In this document: piece by piece, positions 34,053-45,455 of the stretch
How the letters are laid out: each line of letters starts with the position of its first letter
Position numbering within the stretch: the stretch's first letter is position 1
DNA from: Buxus sempervirens
Lineage: Eukaryota; Streptophyta; Magnoliopsida; Buxales; Buxaceae
Direction of reading: 5' to 3'
Assembly: GCA_947561395.2 (NCBI GenBank)
Contig: OX387183.1
Span: 34,956,853 to 35,020,852, forward strand
DNA length: 64,000 nucleotides
Translations under genes and position numbers: made by a program
The notes under the pieces: model-generated
What the model was told of the DNA's origin: nothing
The model's input: only the letters and a program-made list of their open reading frames with translations
Databases searched by the model: none

Positions 34053-34960
34053 ATTTCAATGATTGCTTTAGCTTTAGCTGGGTCAATCTCAAATCCCTTC
34101 CTGCTTACTATAAAGCCCAATAATTTTCCTGATGTAGCCCCGAAGACGCATTTCGCAGGGTTAAGCCTTAGACTGTATTTCCTGAGCCGGTCAAACACCT
34201 TCTTCAAGTTGATCAGGTGGTCTTCTTCTTCACATGATTTGGCTATCATATCATCCACATAAACCTCCATCTCCTTATGGATCATATAATGGAATAAGGC
34301 TGTCATGGCCCGCTGGTAGGTTGCCCCGACGTTTTTAAGCCCAAATGGCATGACAGTGTAGTGGAAGGTACCCCAAGGTGTAATGAAGGCTGTTTTTTCT
34401 TGATCCTCCTTAGCCATCTTAATTTGATTGTACCCAGAAAACCCGTCCATGAATGAGAATAGGCTATGAACAGCAGTGCTGTCCACCAAGATGTCGATGT
34501 GTGGAAGTGGAAAATCATCCTTTGGGCTTGCCTTATTCGAGTCTCTGTAGTCTACACACATTCGGACCTTTCCATCCTTCTTTGGCACTGGTACTATATT
34601 TGCAAGCCATTCAGGGTACGTGGAGACCGCCAAGAATCCAGCTTGGAATTGCTTAACCACTTCATCTTTGACCTTCAATGTCCATTCTGGTTTTAACCTT
34701 CTCAGTTTCTGCTTAACTGGCTTGACATCTGGTAGAATGTGTAGCCTATGCACAACCATGTTCGTGTCTAACCCTGGCATATCCCGATACGACCATGCAA
34801 ATACATCTTCATAATCAGCCAAAAATCGTATCATTTCGTCACGCTGTACCTCAGATAGGCATACCCCAATCTTTACTATTTTTGGGTCATCTTCGGTCCC
34901 TAGGTTTATTGATATGGTCTCTTCAATATTGGGTTGGACCCCCTTTTCATGATGCTCCAA
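34053..34960 (-). pseudogene. Element B reverse transcriptase
   Basis: A 300-codon open segment with complete RT signatures: EWLANIVPVPKKDGKVRMCV, DYRDSNKASPKDDFPLPHID, FSFMDGFSGYNQIKMA, the catalytic YVDDM motif and LGFIVSRKGFEIDP. The N-terminal linker (YEDVFAWSYRDMPGLD) is typical of Tat and Athila pol. It ends where solo LTR C enters. The domain is well conserved although the element as a whole is broken. Confidence 0.92.
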
Positions 34961-35667
34961 TTGATATGTGATTTCTTTTGAGGGTCGTCTTCTTCGTCCT
35001 CGGTCTCTTCTTCAACCCCCATTAGGTAAAAGTCGAGCTCGAGGTCGAAGTCATACTCAACCCGATCCAATTCCGTTTGCTTATATGGTTCATAAGTGGT
35101 TTGGACCTTTTTGAAAAATTTATCTTTTCTATAAAAAAATTGAAAAATCTTTTTGTGTTTTTTGAGAGCCTTCTACAAAATCTTTCCCTGAAGACGAAGG
35201 CTCATTAAAACCTTCAGGAAAAGGGCATTCTACTAATGGAGTTTTTTTTTGGAAGCCATGTCTGTTTACCAAACAAACGCGGCTTCGAAAATAAGGGGAG
35301 TTTCCTCCCAATTGTTCAGAATAAAAGAATCTGGGGCAAGGATACAAGCCTGCTCTTCAAGCTCAGGGTCCGCATCCAAAATCACCAGTACTGAGTGAGT
35401 TGCATCGCCTGTTTCTTCTGTAGGGCTAGTCCCAGATGGAACTTCTACTGTAGCCCAATAAATAAAAGGTAGCTCCTCTGCTACTTTTTCTTGGTTGCCT
35501 TCTGTCATGGCAAAAAAGGCTCCTATGTCCTCAGAGAAATCACGCTCCTGTTCTGCTTGTGGCCTAGGCCCATCCAATGCTTGTGGAGGTGAAGGTGGAA
35601 CATATGGCTGCACGGTTGAGGACTTGGGTTTCTGGAATGGGTTGATGTTATAGTATGGGGGTTTGGA
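34961..35667 (-). other. Element B linker between protease and RT
   Basis: A degenerate region with Asp/Glu-rich (SEDIGAFFAM) and Pro-rich words and no catalytic motif. Ogre elements are known to splice out an intron between protease and RT, so part of this may be intronic; I could not fix splice sites. Confidence 0.45.
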
Positions 35668-36645
35668 CTAATCCTGGGGAGGAGACAGCTGAATCATGTG
35701 AGAAAGCTTTGGAAAAGTTTCCCTGATGTGAGGGAATTTCATGTCTTCCATTTCCTTCTGTCTTCTCCAGTTCCTTGGCTTTGACCCCAATCCTGCTCTG
35801 TGGACCATCTTCTTAATTTTTACCGGTTCTATCCTTCCTTGCAGGTTAACCCCCAGACCTTTTCCAAGGTGAAAATTGTACTTTTCTAGCACATTTTTGA
35901 CCATTTTCTTAGCACAGGTCAATTTCCCTTCCTTTTCCTGATACCCCCCAGGTATGAAATTAACAGTTTCAAACTGGAAAGAGTGAAAGGCCATCTTGTC
36001 AGCAGTCATTTCCATGTTTATGTAAGGTACATCAGGGGACCACATGGGAGGAACCAAATTTTCAGCTAGGAAAGTAATCACCTTTTGCCCTCTGATATAT
36101 TTGACTCTTTGGTGGAGGGTAGATGGTATAGCCCTAGCTGTATGAATCCACGGCCTTCCTAGGAGTAGGTTGAAGGCTGCAGGTATATCCATCACTTCAA
36201 ATGTGATGTTAAAAATATACGGTCCAATTGTTACCGGCAGTTCAACCTCCCCTAAGGAATGTGTTTTAGAGCTGTCAAATGCTATTATGATTCTTCCATT
36301 TTGTTTTATTTTATTTTGCTCCAGACCGAGCTTAACAAATGTTATTAACGGGCAGACATTCAGAGCCGACCCATTATCAATTAAAACCCGGGCTATCATG
36401 CAACCCTTACTGAGCACAGCTATGTGCAAAGGGTCAACATGATGATACCCTGCTGGGCTGATCTCAGTCTCAGAAAAAGTTATGACATTATGAGATAAAA
36501 TCTGACCAACCATCTTGCCTAGTTGGTCTGGTTCAATGTTTTTAGGCACATGTGCCCCCTGAAGTATCCTTAACAAGGAGTCCCTATGTTTTTCATAATT
36601 TAACAATAGTCCCAGAATTGAGATCTGGGCAGGGACTTTGTTCAA
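35668..36645 (-). pseudogene. Element B protease region with G-patch-like tail
   Basis: A 325-codon open segment. It begins with a domain seen in the same place in A (NYEKHRDSLLRILQGAHVP). The protease active-site region is VLIDNGSALNVCPL, with DNG in place of the common DTG/DSG, and the second half has FNLLLGRPWIH. The tail has a G-patch-like word (LGKGLGVNLQGR) that recurs in A. The protease releases gag and pol products in the particle. DNGSA is shared by both Tat elements here, so it is a lineage trait rather than decay. Confidence 0.82.
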
Positions 36646-38008
36646 CTACTCGACAATGTTGAACTCACTCTTTTTAATTATTTTAATGAGGTCAGCAGCC
36701 TCAATGTTAGTTACCTGAGGGGTATCTTCCCCTACCTTGGCCTTTCCTTTATTTTTCTCTTCTTCCTTTTCTTTCTCTGTTTCCTTTTGCTTTTCTTCCA
36801 CCCCTACACATTTTCCTGACCTCATCATGAGGTTCACTTATTTCTTGCTTTTTGCCTCAGCTGCAGGGAATGTAGTGGTGTAGCCTTCACTGTAGTTCCA
36901 TGGTACAGCCGATTCAGAGTAAGAAGGCTTAAGGACATTTATCACCAAGGGAGGAAGTTTGGACTTGTATGATGAAGTCTGAGTAAGAGGAATATCAACA
37001 ACCAATGGCGGAAGTTGTTTTGGTTGAGGGGTTACAGAAGTGACTGATGCATTAAGATGGTCACAATTTATGACCAATGGTGGTTTTGACTGAATGGGTG
37101 AAAAATGGGTGGATAGACTGCAATTGATAACCAAAGGCGGCTTTGCAATGTTTAATTGGGCCATGAGGGAGGAGGCCCGGTCCAAAGCAGAGCTAATGCT
37201 CTCAGCAGCACGATCATTTCCTTTTGCAACCATATTTATTTCTGTTTCCTTATTTATTCTGTCAAAATAAACCTTGACCGTTGTCCCTATAGGAGCAATT
37301 AACTGGGATGGGTCAAAAGTTATTTTATCAGAGGAAATTACCCCTATGACATTAGAGGGGCCTGCCCCAGGATGCTGAGGCAACGGGTTTTGGCCAATGT
37401 CTGTTCTGGGAGGATTGGGAGCCCCTGTATTGAAAGACAGGATATTCTGGTCCAGTAAATCCTGAATTGCATGTTTCAAAGGCCAGCACTTGTCAGTAGG
37501 GTGCCCAGGTGCACCCATGTGGTAATCACAAGTGGTGGAGGGGTCAAAATTTCTCGCCTTGCATGCATTCGGATTGGGTTCTCTTAAAGTGATATACCCT
37601 ACTTGCAATAAGGTGGGAAGCAACTGAGAAGGAGTCATTGGAATAGGGGTGAATACCCTATTTCTCCTTGCTGCGAAATAGGCATCCTTTTCCTCTTTAG
37701 TAAAAACCCTCTTTTGGTCTGAGGGTGCTGCTGGAACATTAACCCTCATGGGGGCCTGGGTAGATGGGGCAGGTGGAGTAGGAAAATGAGCAGGTATGTT
37801 GATTTGTATGGGCTTGTTAGGGCCCGATGGTGGTTGTACCATATTCACCTCCCCTTCTTTCTTGTTCTCATTCTTCTTTATCCCACTTCCTTTCTTTAGA
37901 TTGGGGTCCTACTGACTGACCATAGCAGAGTGGTCAATTATTTTACCCGACCTGATTCCGTCTTCGATTCGGTTGGCCACTTGTACCAAAGCCACAAAAT
38001 TAGTGGTG
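36646..38008 (-). pseudogene. Element B gag, C-terminal part with variant zinc knuckle
   Basis: It contains a Pro-rich segment and the knuckle CDYHMGAPGHPTDKC, spaced C-X2-H-X5-H-X4-C, followed by WPLKHAIQDLLD. Repeated words PPLVIN or PPLVV occur several times downstream. A Lys/Glu-rich stretch (KEKEEEKNKGKAKV) precedes the protease. The same knuckle type is in A (CEYHSGAPGHHTNRC). The upstream gag core is displaced to 41067 by solo LTR E. Confidence 0.8.
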
Positions 38009-38013
38009 GTCTG

Positions 38014-41000
38014 TGTAAAACCCCGGATTTTCCTAAAATAAAGTAAATTAAATATAAATGATTGGAGAAGATAGGTATTAATCCAAGTACATTATATGGT
38101 TAAGATTTATGTGAAGAATAAAGAGGAGAATTTTTGGAAAAAGATTCAAAGGTTAAGTACGGAATTTCAAGGAAAGGGTATTTTAGTCATTTTCTAATTA
38201 GCCAAATTAATATATTGAGTAATTAAATAATTATTAGACTTAAAATATTTAACTAGACTTAATTTGGATTAGGTTTGGATTTAAATAGCAAATTATTGCT
38301 TAAAAGTAGGAAAAAGGGTATATTGGTGATTATGGTTGATAAGGAGCCTTAAGTTTGAGGATAAAAAATAGCTTTAGGGTGTTTTAGTAATATTTTAAAA
38401 TAAGAAATTTAATTAGCACGAAAATAAATTAAAATAAATCCTTCTCTTATATAAGATACTTAAAAGAGGAATTAGAAGGAGGGTTAAGATGGGGAGGTTT
38501 CCAATTAAGAGTGAAAAGTCTATTTAGAAAGTCTTCTAAACCTAGTAGGACTTCTAATTAAGAGAGCTTATAAAGGGGAGGTCTAGGAAAGGTTTAGGGT
38601 TTTTAGTAAGTCCAAAAATAAGGAGGAAAGAGGGGAAAATTCGTGCATGGGTTTGGGAGAAAAATAAAGGAAAGAAGAGAGGAGAGAAAAGAGAGGGAAG
38701 AAAGGAAGAATGGAGGTGCTGCAGAGGTCCGACCAGCAGACTTTGAGCGACGATCCCCCAAGATGTAGTTGTTGGATCGTCATGAAATTTGGAGGTTATG
38801 CTCTATACATGAGATACTTTAATCTGAACGGTGGAGATTGGATTTGGATGAGTCTAAGGTGGTGTGAATTAACCCAGAAGTTGGTGGAAAACCAGATTTT
38901 GGAAGAAAAAGGAGTTGCAGTGATGGCCGACTAGTCAATTTCGAACGGTGAGATAATAAGATCCAACCGTTGGAATGGGCTGCACTTTTAGGGTTTTGTT
39001 CCACTCATGGAGGTCTTCAAACTGAACGGTGGAGATCTAAATTTGAGAAGTTTAGAGGGGTCCAGTCGAGCTCCAAAAACGGGCACAAAAGAAGTTCTGA
39101 AAAATCTGGGTTCATCAAAAAGGCAAGTAGCAAACACTTGAAACTGAAGGAACTGCATATTTTCTTGTGATTTTGATAATTGATCGTATTGGTTTTTAAG
39201 TTGGATTTCATTGGAAAAGTTAGATGATTATAAAGTTTTGATTTAGTGATTTGAATCTCTCTCTAAGAATCAAGAAAAATGTTGTTCATGAGTGGTTTGA
39301 TTTAGAAAGAAACCTTAGTAAATTTTAATCACCAAGATGTGAGTGGCACTATTTTAAAACCTGGGTTTTTGTATTACTCGTAGGTTTAATCTGAATGCAT
39401 ATGTTTTGAGGAAGGAGAGTCATGTGTTTTCTGGACGGAGATAGTACGAGTGTGTTTTCTTTAGAACTGGATGATGATATATAAAAATTGTGTTAGAATA
39501 ATTCCAAAACTAGTTTGAATGTGTTCTGGGGATATTAGGAGACTAAAGAAATTGTTACAAACCGAAAAAGTTCGGCCAGAGTTGTAGATCTGGAAATAAC
39601 AGAGACTCGAACAACCAGAGTACTATCCGCCCAGTTGGCGCTCACTGGCGCCGACTTTAGGAAGTGGGCGCAAGGACTAATTGCCCTATACGCCGAGCTC
39701 GTGCCTACCTCACGCTCAGCTTGCGTGTACTCAAAATGCATACGCGCATTTTGCGCGAACCTCGTGCCTAGCTCGCGCTCACTTGAATTTAAATAGGCGC
39801 ATACCAAATTTTCAAGCCATGACCTATCCGCCGACCTCGCGCCTAGCGTAGGAGGTCAGCGCATGGTCCAATATCTTGCCGAAGAGCATGTTTGACTAAA
39901 CCAAGCTTGGTTTTGATGATCTGAGGGTTTCAGCACTTACCTATTGACTAGATTAGGATATTAGAAACATTTTATCTGTCCAAAACATTAGGGAGAATCT
40001 TAAATCAATTTATTGCTAATTTTATGAATTCTGAAGTGATTTTACTGTATGAGATATTGGCTTAGTTCCCTGTATGTTTTATATGTGTTTTCGATTGAGA
40101 AATTGTTTAATTGGGTTTTTGTAGTGGGATTTTTGCTGAAATTATATGAGTTGCTGTTCTGGTTGGAACAACTTGAGATGAGTTGTTGTTCTGGTTGGAA
40201 CAACTTGTGATGAGTGTATTGGGATACGCAGGATGGTAATCGGTGTGGGTTTATTTTTTTGCAAATACTGAGTTATATGAAATTGTTATTTTGGTTTTGG
40301 TTTAGCTTGTCCTGGATCCAGAGTCTAAGCTTAGTAATGTGATGTATATGCTTTATTGGTGTAATGGCATGGCCATGGAGTGTTGCCATGACCGGTGTAG
40401 AGCAGCCAGAAACCCTGAGTAGGCCTGGTTGTCGATGCCGATACCCGGAGTAGGCCGGCATTGGATGATGATACCCTGAGTAGGCCGTCATTTCAGAGTG
40501 TCCGATACCCTGAGTAGGCCGGAACTGTGTACATGGAGGTGTGGATGTCGCTCTGGCATGATTGATTAACCAATCTAAGCAACAACATGACATTGACCAT
40601 TCGATGTTTTATCGGTATTGTTATTGAAATATGATTTGATAATATTAATGGGATTGGATTTAAACTTTGGAATTATTCTTGTTGATGTTGTTGTTGGTTT
40701 AATTGTACACCTCATGACTTATTTTATATAAACATGGACTGATTTCATGCATGCACCTTGCTACTTGTTGAGATTTATTCTCACTCCGGTTTCTCCCATT
40801 TTTCAGGTATTCTTGGAGAGGACGACAACATTGGGCTAGTATGTAAAGGGGTAGTCAGTTTAGTTGTAGATTAGTTTCTTGAGATTAAAAACATTATAAT
40901 GGCTTATAGTTTAATTGCGATAGGATATTATTTAAAGTTTCCGCTTTTACTCTGATTATAAAGTTAGAAAAAGTTTTAAATTATTCCATATTTTAGTTGC

Positions 41001-41061
41001 TTTTGTTGCTTATCATAACACCTCGGGTTTTGGGAATTGGACCCGGAACCGGGGCGTTACA
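38014..41061 (+). mobile_element. Solo LTR E in B's gag
   Basis: The ends are tgtaaaaccccgg and ccggggcgttaca, with a perfect target duplication gtctg (38009-38013 and 41062-41066). It is 3048 bp and noncoding. It resembles the solo LTR at 4903-7264 in the 'gtcctggatccagagtctaagc' zone (near 40308), the gcgcct-rich zone (39630-39860) and the hairpin array. The two ends are near-inverted repeats of one another. A Gypsy origin is inferred. Confidence 0.88.
40400..40520 (+). repeat. Constant-loop hairpin array in solo LTR E
   Basis: Four tandem units share the loop (g)ataccctgagtaggcc or a close variant. Arms: GCAGCCA/TGGTTGT (with wobbles), CGATGCCG/CGGCATTG (one wobble), ATGAT/GTCAT (wobble at the loop) and TCCG/CGGA. 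Compared with 6534-6665, unit 2 has changed on both arms and still pairs. Confidence 0.72.
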
Positions 41062-41066
41062 GTCTG

Positions 41067-41496
41067 ACCCACCAGGTGGCTATAGAATGGTTGACCCAGT
41101 GTACTAATGAAAGTGGAAATCATTTCCTGCTCTAGCATGGGTGGCTTGACCTGAGAGGCCGTCTCCCTCCATCTCTTGGCATACTGTCTCACGGATTCAT
41201 CCCTAGCCTTACTCATTCTCATTACGTCGTACCTATCTGGCACGATCTCTGAATTGAACCGGTACTGAGCTAGGAAGGCATCTGCTAGGTCCTTCCATCT
41301 TTTGATCTTTTCGTGGTCTAAAGTGGCGAACCATCTCAACACCGTTCCAGTTAAGCTTCTTTGAAAGAGCTGAATCAAGACACCCTTATCCCGCCCGAAC
41401 TGGCATAGGGCACTGCAGTACAAGTTCAGATGGCTCATGGGGCAGCCAATGCCATCATATTTGTCTAGGTCTAGGCACTTGAACCTAGCTGGCAGG
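41067..41496 (-). pseudogene. Element B gag core
   Basis: A retrotransposon gag domain: DKYDGIGCPMSHL, LIQLFQRSLTGTVLRWFATL, WKDLADAFLAQYRFNSEIVP, VRQYAKRWRETASQVKPPML. It matches A's gag (around 50640-51060) nearly block for block. Element A enters at 41497 and separates it from the rest of B's 5' side, which is outside the window. Confidence 0.88.
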
Positions 41497-42240
41497 TGTA
41501 AGCACCTCATTTTTGCTCTCCCAAAAGAGCCGGAAATGCAAAACCCGGCTAAAAAGTCAAACCCTGAGGGGTCGAAATTTGACCTTTTGATCAAGCAATA
41601 ATTGGCCACCTTGCTTTACCTCAATGGATAGAGAATCCCGACATGAGTCCAACGCAACTGAGTTTGCTGGAATCGGGGTCCGGATGAAGGTTCGGTGGGC
41701 CGGTCAAACTTGAGGGAGAGCCGAAAGTTGACTTTTCCTCGAACCCCGTGCCAAGTGCTTAGCCCTATGTCATTGAATAGAGGCCTCCGATATGAGTCTA
41801 ACGCAATTGAGTTTGCTCAAATCGGAGTTCGGATGAAGGAGATATGAGCTGTCGAAGTTTCCGCGCAGCAAAACCGAAAACTGCACACGTGGCGAAGAAA
41901 CTACACACGTGGCAGCCAACGCAGCAAAATATCTCAGGGACTAAATCTTAAATATCTAAAAATCACTAAAAATTTCAAGGACTAAACCAAAATTCACAGG
42001 GACCAATCCGTAATTGCTCAAAAGTGTCAAATTAGTCGAATGAGTCGAATGAGTCGAATAGGTCAAGTCGAGGGGCAAATCCGTAATTTTTTTATTTGTA
42101 TCTGGTCAAATATATCGGATAGACATAGGTTTGTTTATAACCGACATCAAATGCCAGATACAAAGAGATATTTCAGCGAGATTCGCGCCGGACGCCCGAC
42201 AAATTCGCGGCGGCAATAAATTTTTGAAATAATTTTGTTT

Positions 42241-42343
42241 GTATCCGACATTTTATGCCGGATACGAAGGAGGTTCAGTATATCCGAAATTAAATGCCGG
42301 ATACAAAGGACTTGTAGTGTATCCGACATTTAATGCCGGATAC
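42241..42343 (+). promoter_or_regulatory. Three palindromes at 40-bp spacing just before A's TATA box
   Basis: Palindromes of the form tatccgaca-ttta-atgccggata start at about 42242, 42281 and 42320 and end 12 bp before the TATA box. More diverged copies lie at 42097-42165. Two further units with perfect 8-bp stems, GATCCGGC/GCCGGATC and TATCCGGC/GCCGGATA, lie at 44336-44390. Confidence 0.65.
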
Positions 42344-42354
42344 ATTAAAATTGC

Positions 42355-42364
42355 CTATAAAAAC
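42355..42364 (+). promoter_or_regulatory. TATA-like box of A's 5' LTR
   Basis: ctataaaaac, repeated in the 3' LTR near 61506 and matched by ctataaaagg in solo LTR C. Transcription would start near 42390. Confidence 0.55.
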
Positions 42365-43275
42365 ACAGCAGCAACCTCTGGCCGGGGGTTGGCTTTTCTT
42401 GCTGGTTTTCTACCTTCTTCCCCCACTTTTTCCCACCTGAGTCCTTTCTTCTTCAACCCTCTTTGCCCTCCATAACCCCATATACCATTACAAGACCACT
42501 CCATCTCTTGGATTCTTCTTCTTCACCACCTCTTTACTAACACAAAAAGTGGTTAGTTGCTGCTGGTGCTGCAAAGGGGGAGCCTCCAGCTGCTGTTCAA
42601 GCTACAAGGAAGTGCCTACACCCTCCAAGGAGGCTTCACCACTCCCAGGTATTGTTCCCCATGACCATTTACATCATATATGTAAAAATGAACTCTTTTG
42701 CATGATTTGTTCTCTCTTTTATGAGAATGTGGCCTTGAGCCTGTTTTGAGTTGCTTCCATGGGAGTTCCTTGCCTTGATGGCTTATCTTGGCATGAAAAA
42801 ATCCACAAGAAAGAGGTGAGTTGTCATGTGGCTCCAAGAGGGCATGAGGGAAGAGGTCACAAGTCTTTTGAAGGAGCCCGTAAGTGCAGGTCCAGCATGC
42901 TGTTTTTTTGTGGTTTTAGCAATAGTTTGCTCCATTAAAGGAGGAGAATGCTCCTCTCCCAATCAATCCAATGTATCCCAACATAAGCCCCATTTCCCTT
43001 CTTGATTTTCTTTTCTTTCTCTCTTCCCAATTTTCTTCTTTTGTTTTCTTTTTCTTGCTGGCCGTACCCTCCTCCTATTTGTTGTTTCTTCTTTGCTATG
43101 GTTGCCACATGCATGCCGCACATGTCCTTTGCTTTTGGGGGTGAGTTTGGTTGCTAATTTGAGGATATGTTTAGATGCATGTTAGGCTCTATATCCTTGC
43201 ATGCAATGATTGTTGTTTGGTGCTTTTCTTTTCTCATTTTGCTGTTGTTGAATGATCCCAAGCATTTGTTTCCTT

Positions 43276-43294
43276 CCCCCCCCCCCCCCCCCCC
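43276..43294 (+). repeat. Poly-C run in A's LTR
   Basis: About 19 consecutive cytosines. A longer run is at the matching place in the 3' LTR (near 62427), and another pair lies near 43697 and 62848. The lengths differ between LTRs, as expected for slippage. Confidence 0.85.
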
Positions 43295-45437
43295 TAACCC
43301 CCTTTGTGTAAGATGTCTATGGATTGCTGCTGGGGAACAGCAGTAGGCCTTGGCGCCATAGCTGTCCCCAACAGGTGTTCCAATACCATGCAAACCCCAT
43401 GCTACACCCACCCCAGCCCCATGCACCCTTGCTGCATTTTTTTTTCTAAGTCATGCATGCTATTGATTAGATGTATTGACTTGGTTTTGATTACCTGTTT
43501 TGGCTTTACATGAATGTAAGCATGCTCCCTCCACTCCCCCTCACCCCACCTGTACTTTGCACTCTTTAGTGTACCCCTTCCCCCACCATGCCCATGCATT
43601 GGGGCAGCACAGGTTTGCTGCTGGGCAGCAGCAAACCTCCGCTGTGGGTTGCTGTACCATAGCCTCTAGCTGGTCTCCCAAAGCCCATATGACTCCCCCC
43701 CCCCCCCCCCCAAACCCAGCATACCCACTCATGCAAGCATGCTTCCTCATCCCTAGACCACCATTGCAAGCCTCGATGGCATGCTTAAACCCCTTCCCTT
43801 TTGGACTGTTGTTCTGTGCATTTGCAGCAGACTTTTATGTGCTATTTATTCATGTTCATATGGCATGTTTAGTAGCTTGGTTGTTCCCAGTATGTGCACA
43901 CCTGTGGGTCATCTCCCCATGCATTACTTACCCCCATGTGCATGTTGAAATCAGACTAAAGCCTCGGTTGTAAGTTGCTGTTTGGAGTCTCATTATATTG
44001 TGGGTTTGGTAATTAATTTGTTTAGTTTGAGATGCATGCTTGCTAGGCTTTAATGGTTGGCGGATTAATGTTGTGAAGTCATGAAATGTGGGGTGCTAAG
44101 ACCCCATCTCATTGCTGTTGGTTGCTGGAAATGGAGGGCAGCAACCCCATGCCCTCCCCTCTCTCCCTTGTCTAGCTAAGAAACCAAGAAAAGAAGCCAA
44201 GTGGGTTACCACCCCAAACCTGAACCAGTGTGGGCCCACTCAGGGGCCCACATGACCTGTAGAAGGCCCTAGGAAACCCAAAGGAGTCACCCCAATGGCC
44301 AAAATTCGAAAAAAGGCTATTTTAATGTGATCCGGCAACTCAAGCCGGATCACCTATGGGTTGTGTGTATCCGGCAACTAAGGCCGGATACATGATAAAA
44401 ATACAATTTTTATGTTTTTTGGGGTTCCTTGCCGAATTTTGTGATGGTTTGAACCAAACTAAGTGAACCAATAGGGTTTCCGGGCCACCCGGAAACCCAA
44501 CTTGGGACATGGACCGCAGGTCCAACTCGGAATACCCGTGGGCCTTCCAACGGGGCCCACCAAGCCCAATAAATCCTAAAGCATGCAAAACAAACAAGCT
44601 AAGTAAAAATCAGCTAGTTAAACCGGGCGGGCCAAACCCAATGCGGCCCACCCGAACCTTCATGTGCGGAGTGATATTTCAATTGCATGGTTTGGCCGAG
44701 ACCCAGGGCAAGGGCCTATCGGGCCCACCAAAGCCCACTAACCAAACCAAGTGAAGGGCTCAAGCCCTAACTTCATGGAATTTGGGCTTTCAAGCCCAAA
44801 ACTGGACTACGAGCCCCAAGCCCAATGTCCAAAAGACTTTGGCAAATATAAACAAGATAAGTTAAAAACACTTTGGCATCCATCATGGGGGCCCACTCAG
44901 GGCCCGCAAACCAATGCAGACTCACTTATTGCATGAAAATCACATAAAGTTCCAACTTGAACAAGCTAAGTAAAATCGATTCACCTCACCAAAGCCCACA
45001 GGGTCTCCTAGGCTTAGACAGAGGCCTACATGGGCACATGGGCTCACCCAAGCCCACCAAGGCAACCGTGGACCTTCCAACGGGGCCCACCCAATCAGAC
45101 TCAGAGCACCTAAATTAAACAAGATAAAATCAATTAAAGGGACCCACACCACTCAGGAGGTCCCGATAGACTTAACCCAAGTGCATATCGGATTAGGAAT
45201 CGGGTGAGACCAAAGTAAACTGACTCAAACCAGGGAACCCACGGGACCCGTCATCCGACGGGGTGGACTTGGGTCTCTACGGACTTCCCCAGGCCGCAAC
45301 CGAGACCCTACTTAGAATCTCAAGCCGCAGACAAAGCCTCAATAGACAAGATTAGGCACCCAGGTGTCCACCTGCACCCCATCAGGCGGTGGCGACTCCG
45401 AATTTTCCCGTGCCGCGTTTCTGACGCGCGCACAGCC

Positions 45438-45455
45438 TGGCGACTCCACTGGGGA
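45438..45455 (+). other. Primer binding site of element A
   Basis: tggcgactccactgggga begins three bases after the LTR end. This is the type of site described for Ogre-like elements, usually assigned to a tRNA-Arg; the exact tRNA was not checked. Confidence 0.7.

Larger units (their letters stand above)
8194..41496 (-). mobile_element. Element B: very large Tat-clade Ty3/Gypsy retrotransposon, minus strand
   Basis: This is one element read right to left: gag core (41067-41496), gag tail and knuckle (36646-38008), protease (35668-36645), RT (34053-34960), RNase H, archaeal RNase H and integrase (28410-30174 and 17812-18439), a 3' region with two antisense genes, a polypurine tract and a 3' LTR. 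Removing D, C and E and their duplications joins the flanking sequence without gap. Net length in the window is about 16.4 kb. The 5' LTR and the start of gag lie beyond the right edge, past element A. The double RNase H, giant size and antisense extra genes fit the Tat clade (Ogre/Retand). It is broken by several inactivating changes as well as four insertions, and is the oldest large element here apart from LTR I. Confidence 0.85.
41497..45434 (+). repeat. 5' LTR of element A
   Basis: 3938 bp, tgtaagcacctc to gcgcgcaca. U3 is about 41497-42390, ending after the TATA-like box at 42355-42364; the rest is a very long R-U5. Landmarks are cytosine runs (43276-43294 and near 43697), gccgga palindromes (44336-44390) and the 'ggtggcgactcc' word near the end. 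Short ORFs on either strand recur in both LTRs and show no domain. Confidence 0.92.

Noticed and set aside
43500-43973. 157-codon ORF and its Gly-rich opposite-strand partners in A's LTR
   Set aside because: Noncoding LTR sequence around poly-C runs; the runs differ in length between the two LTRs, so frames are not kept.
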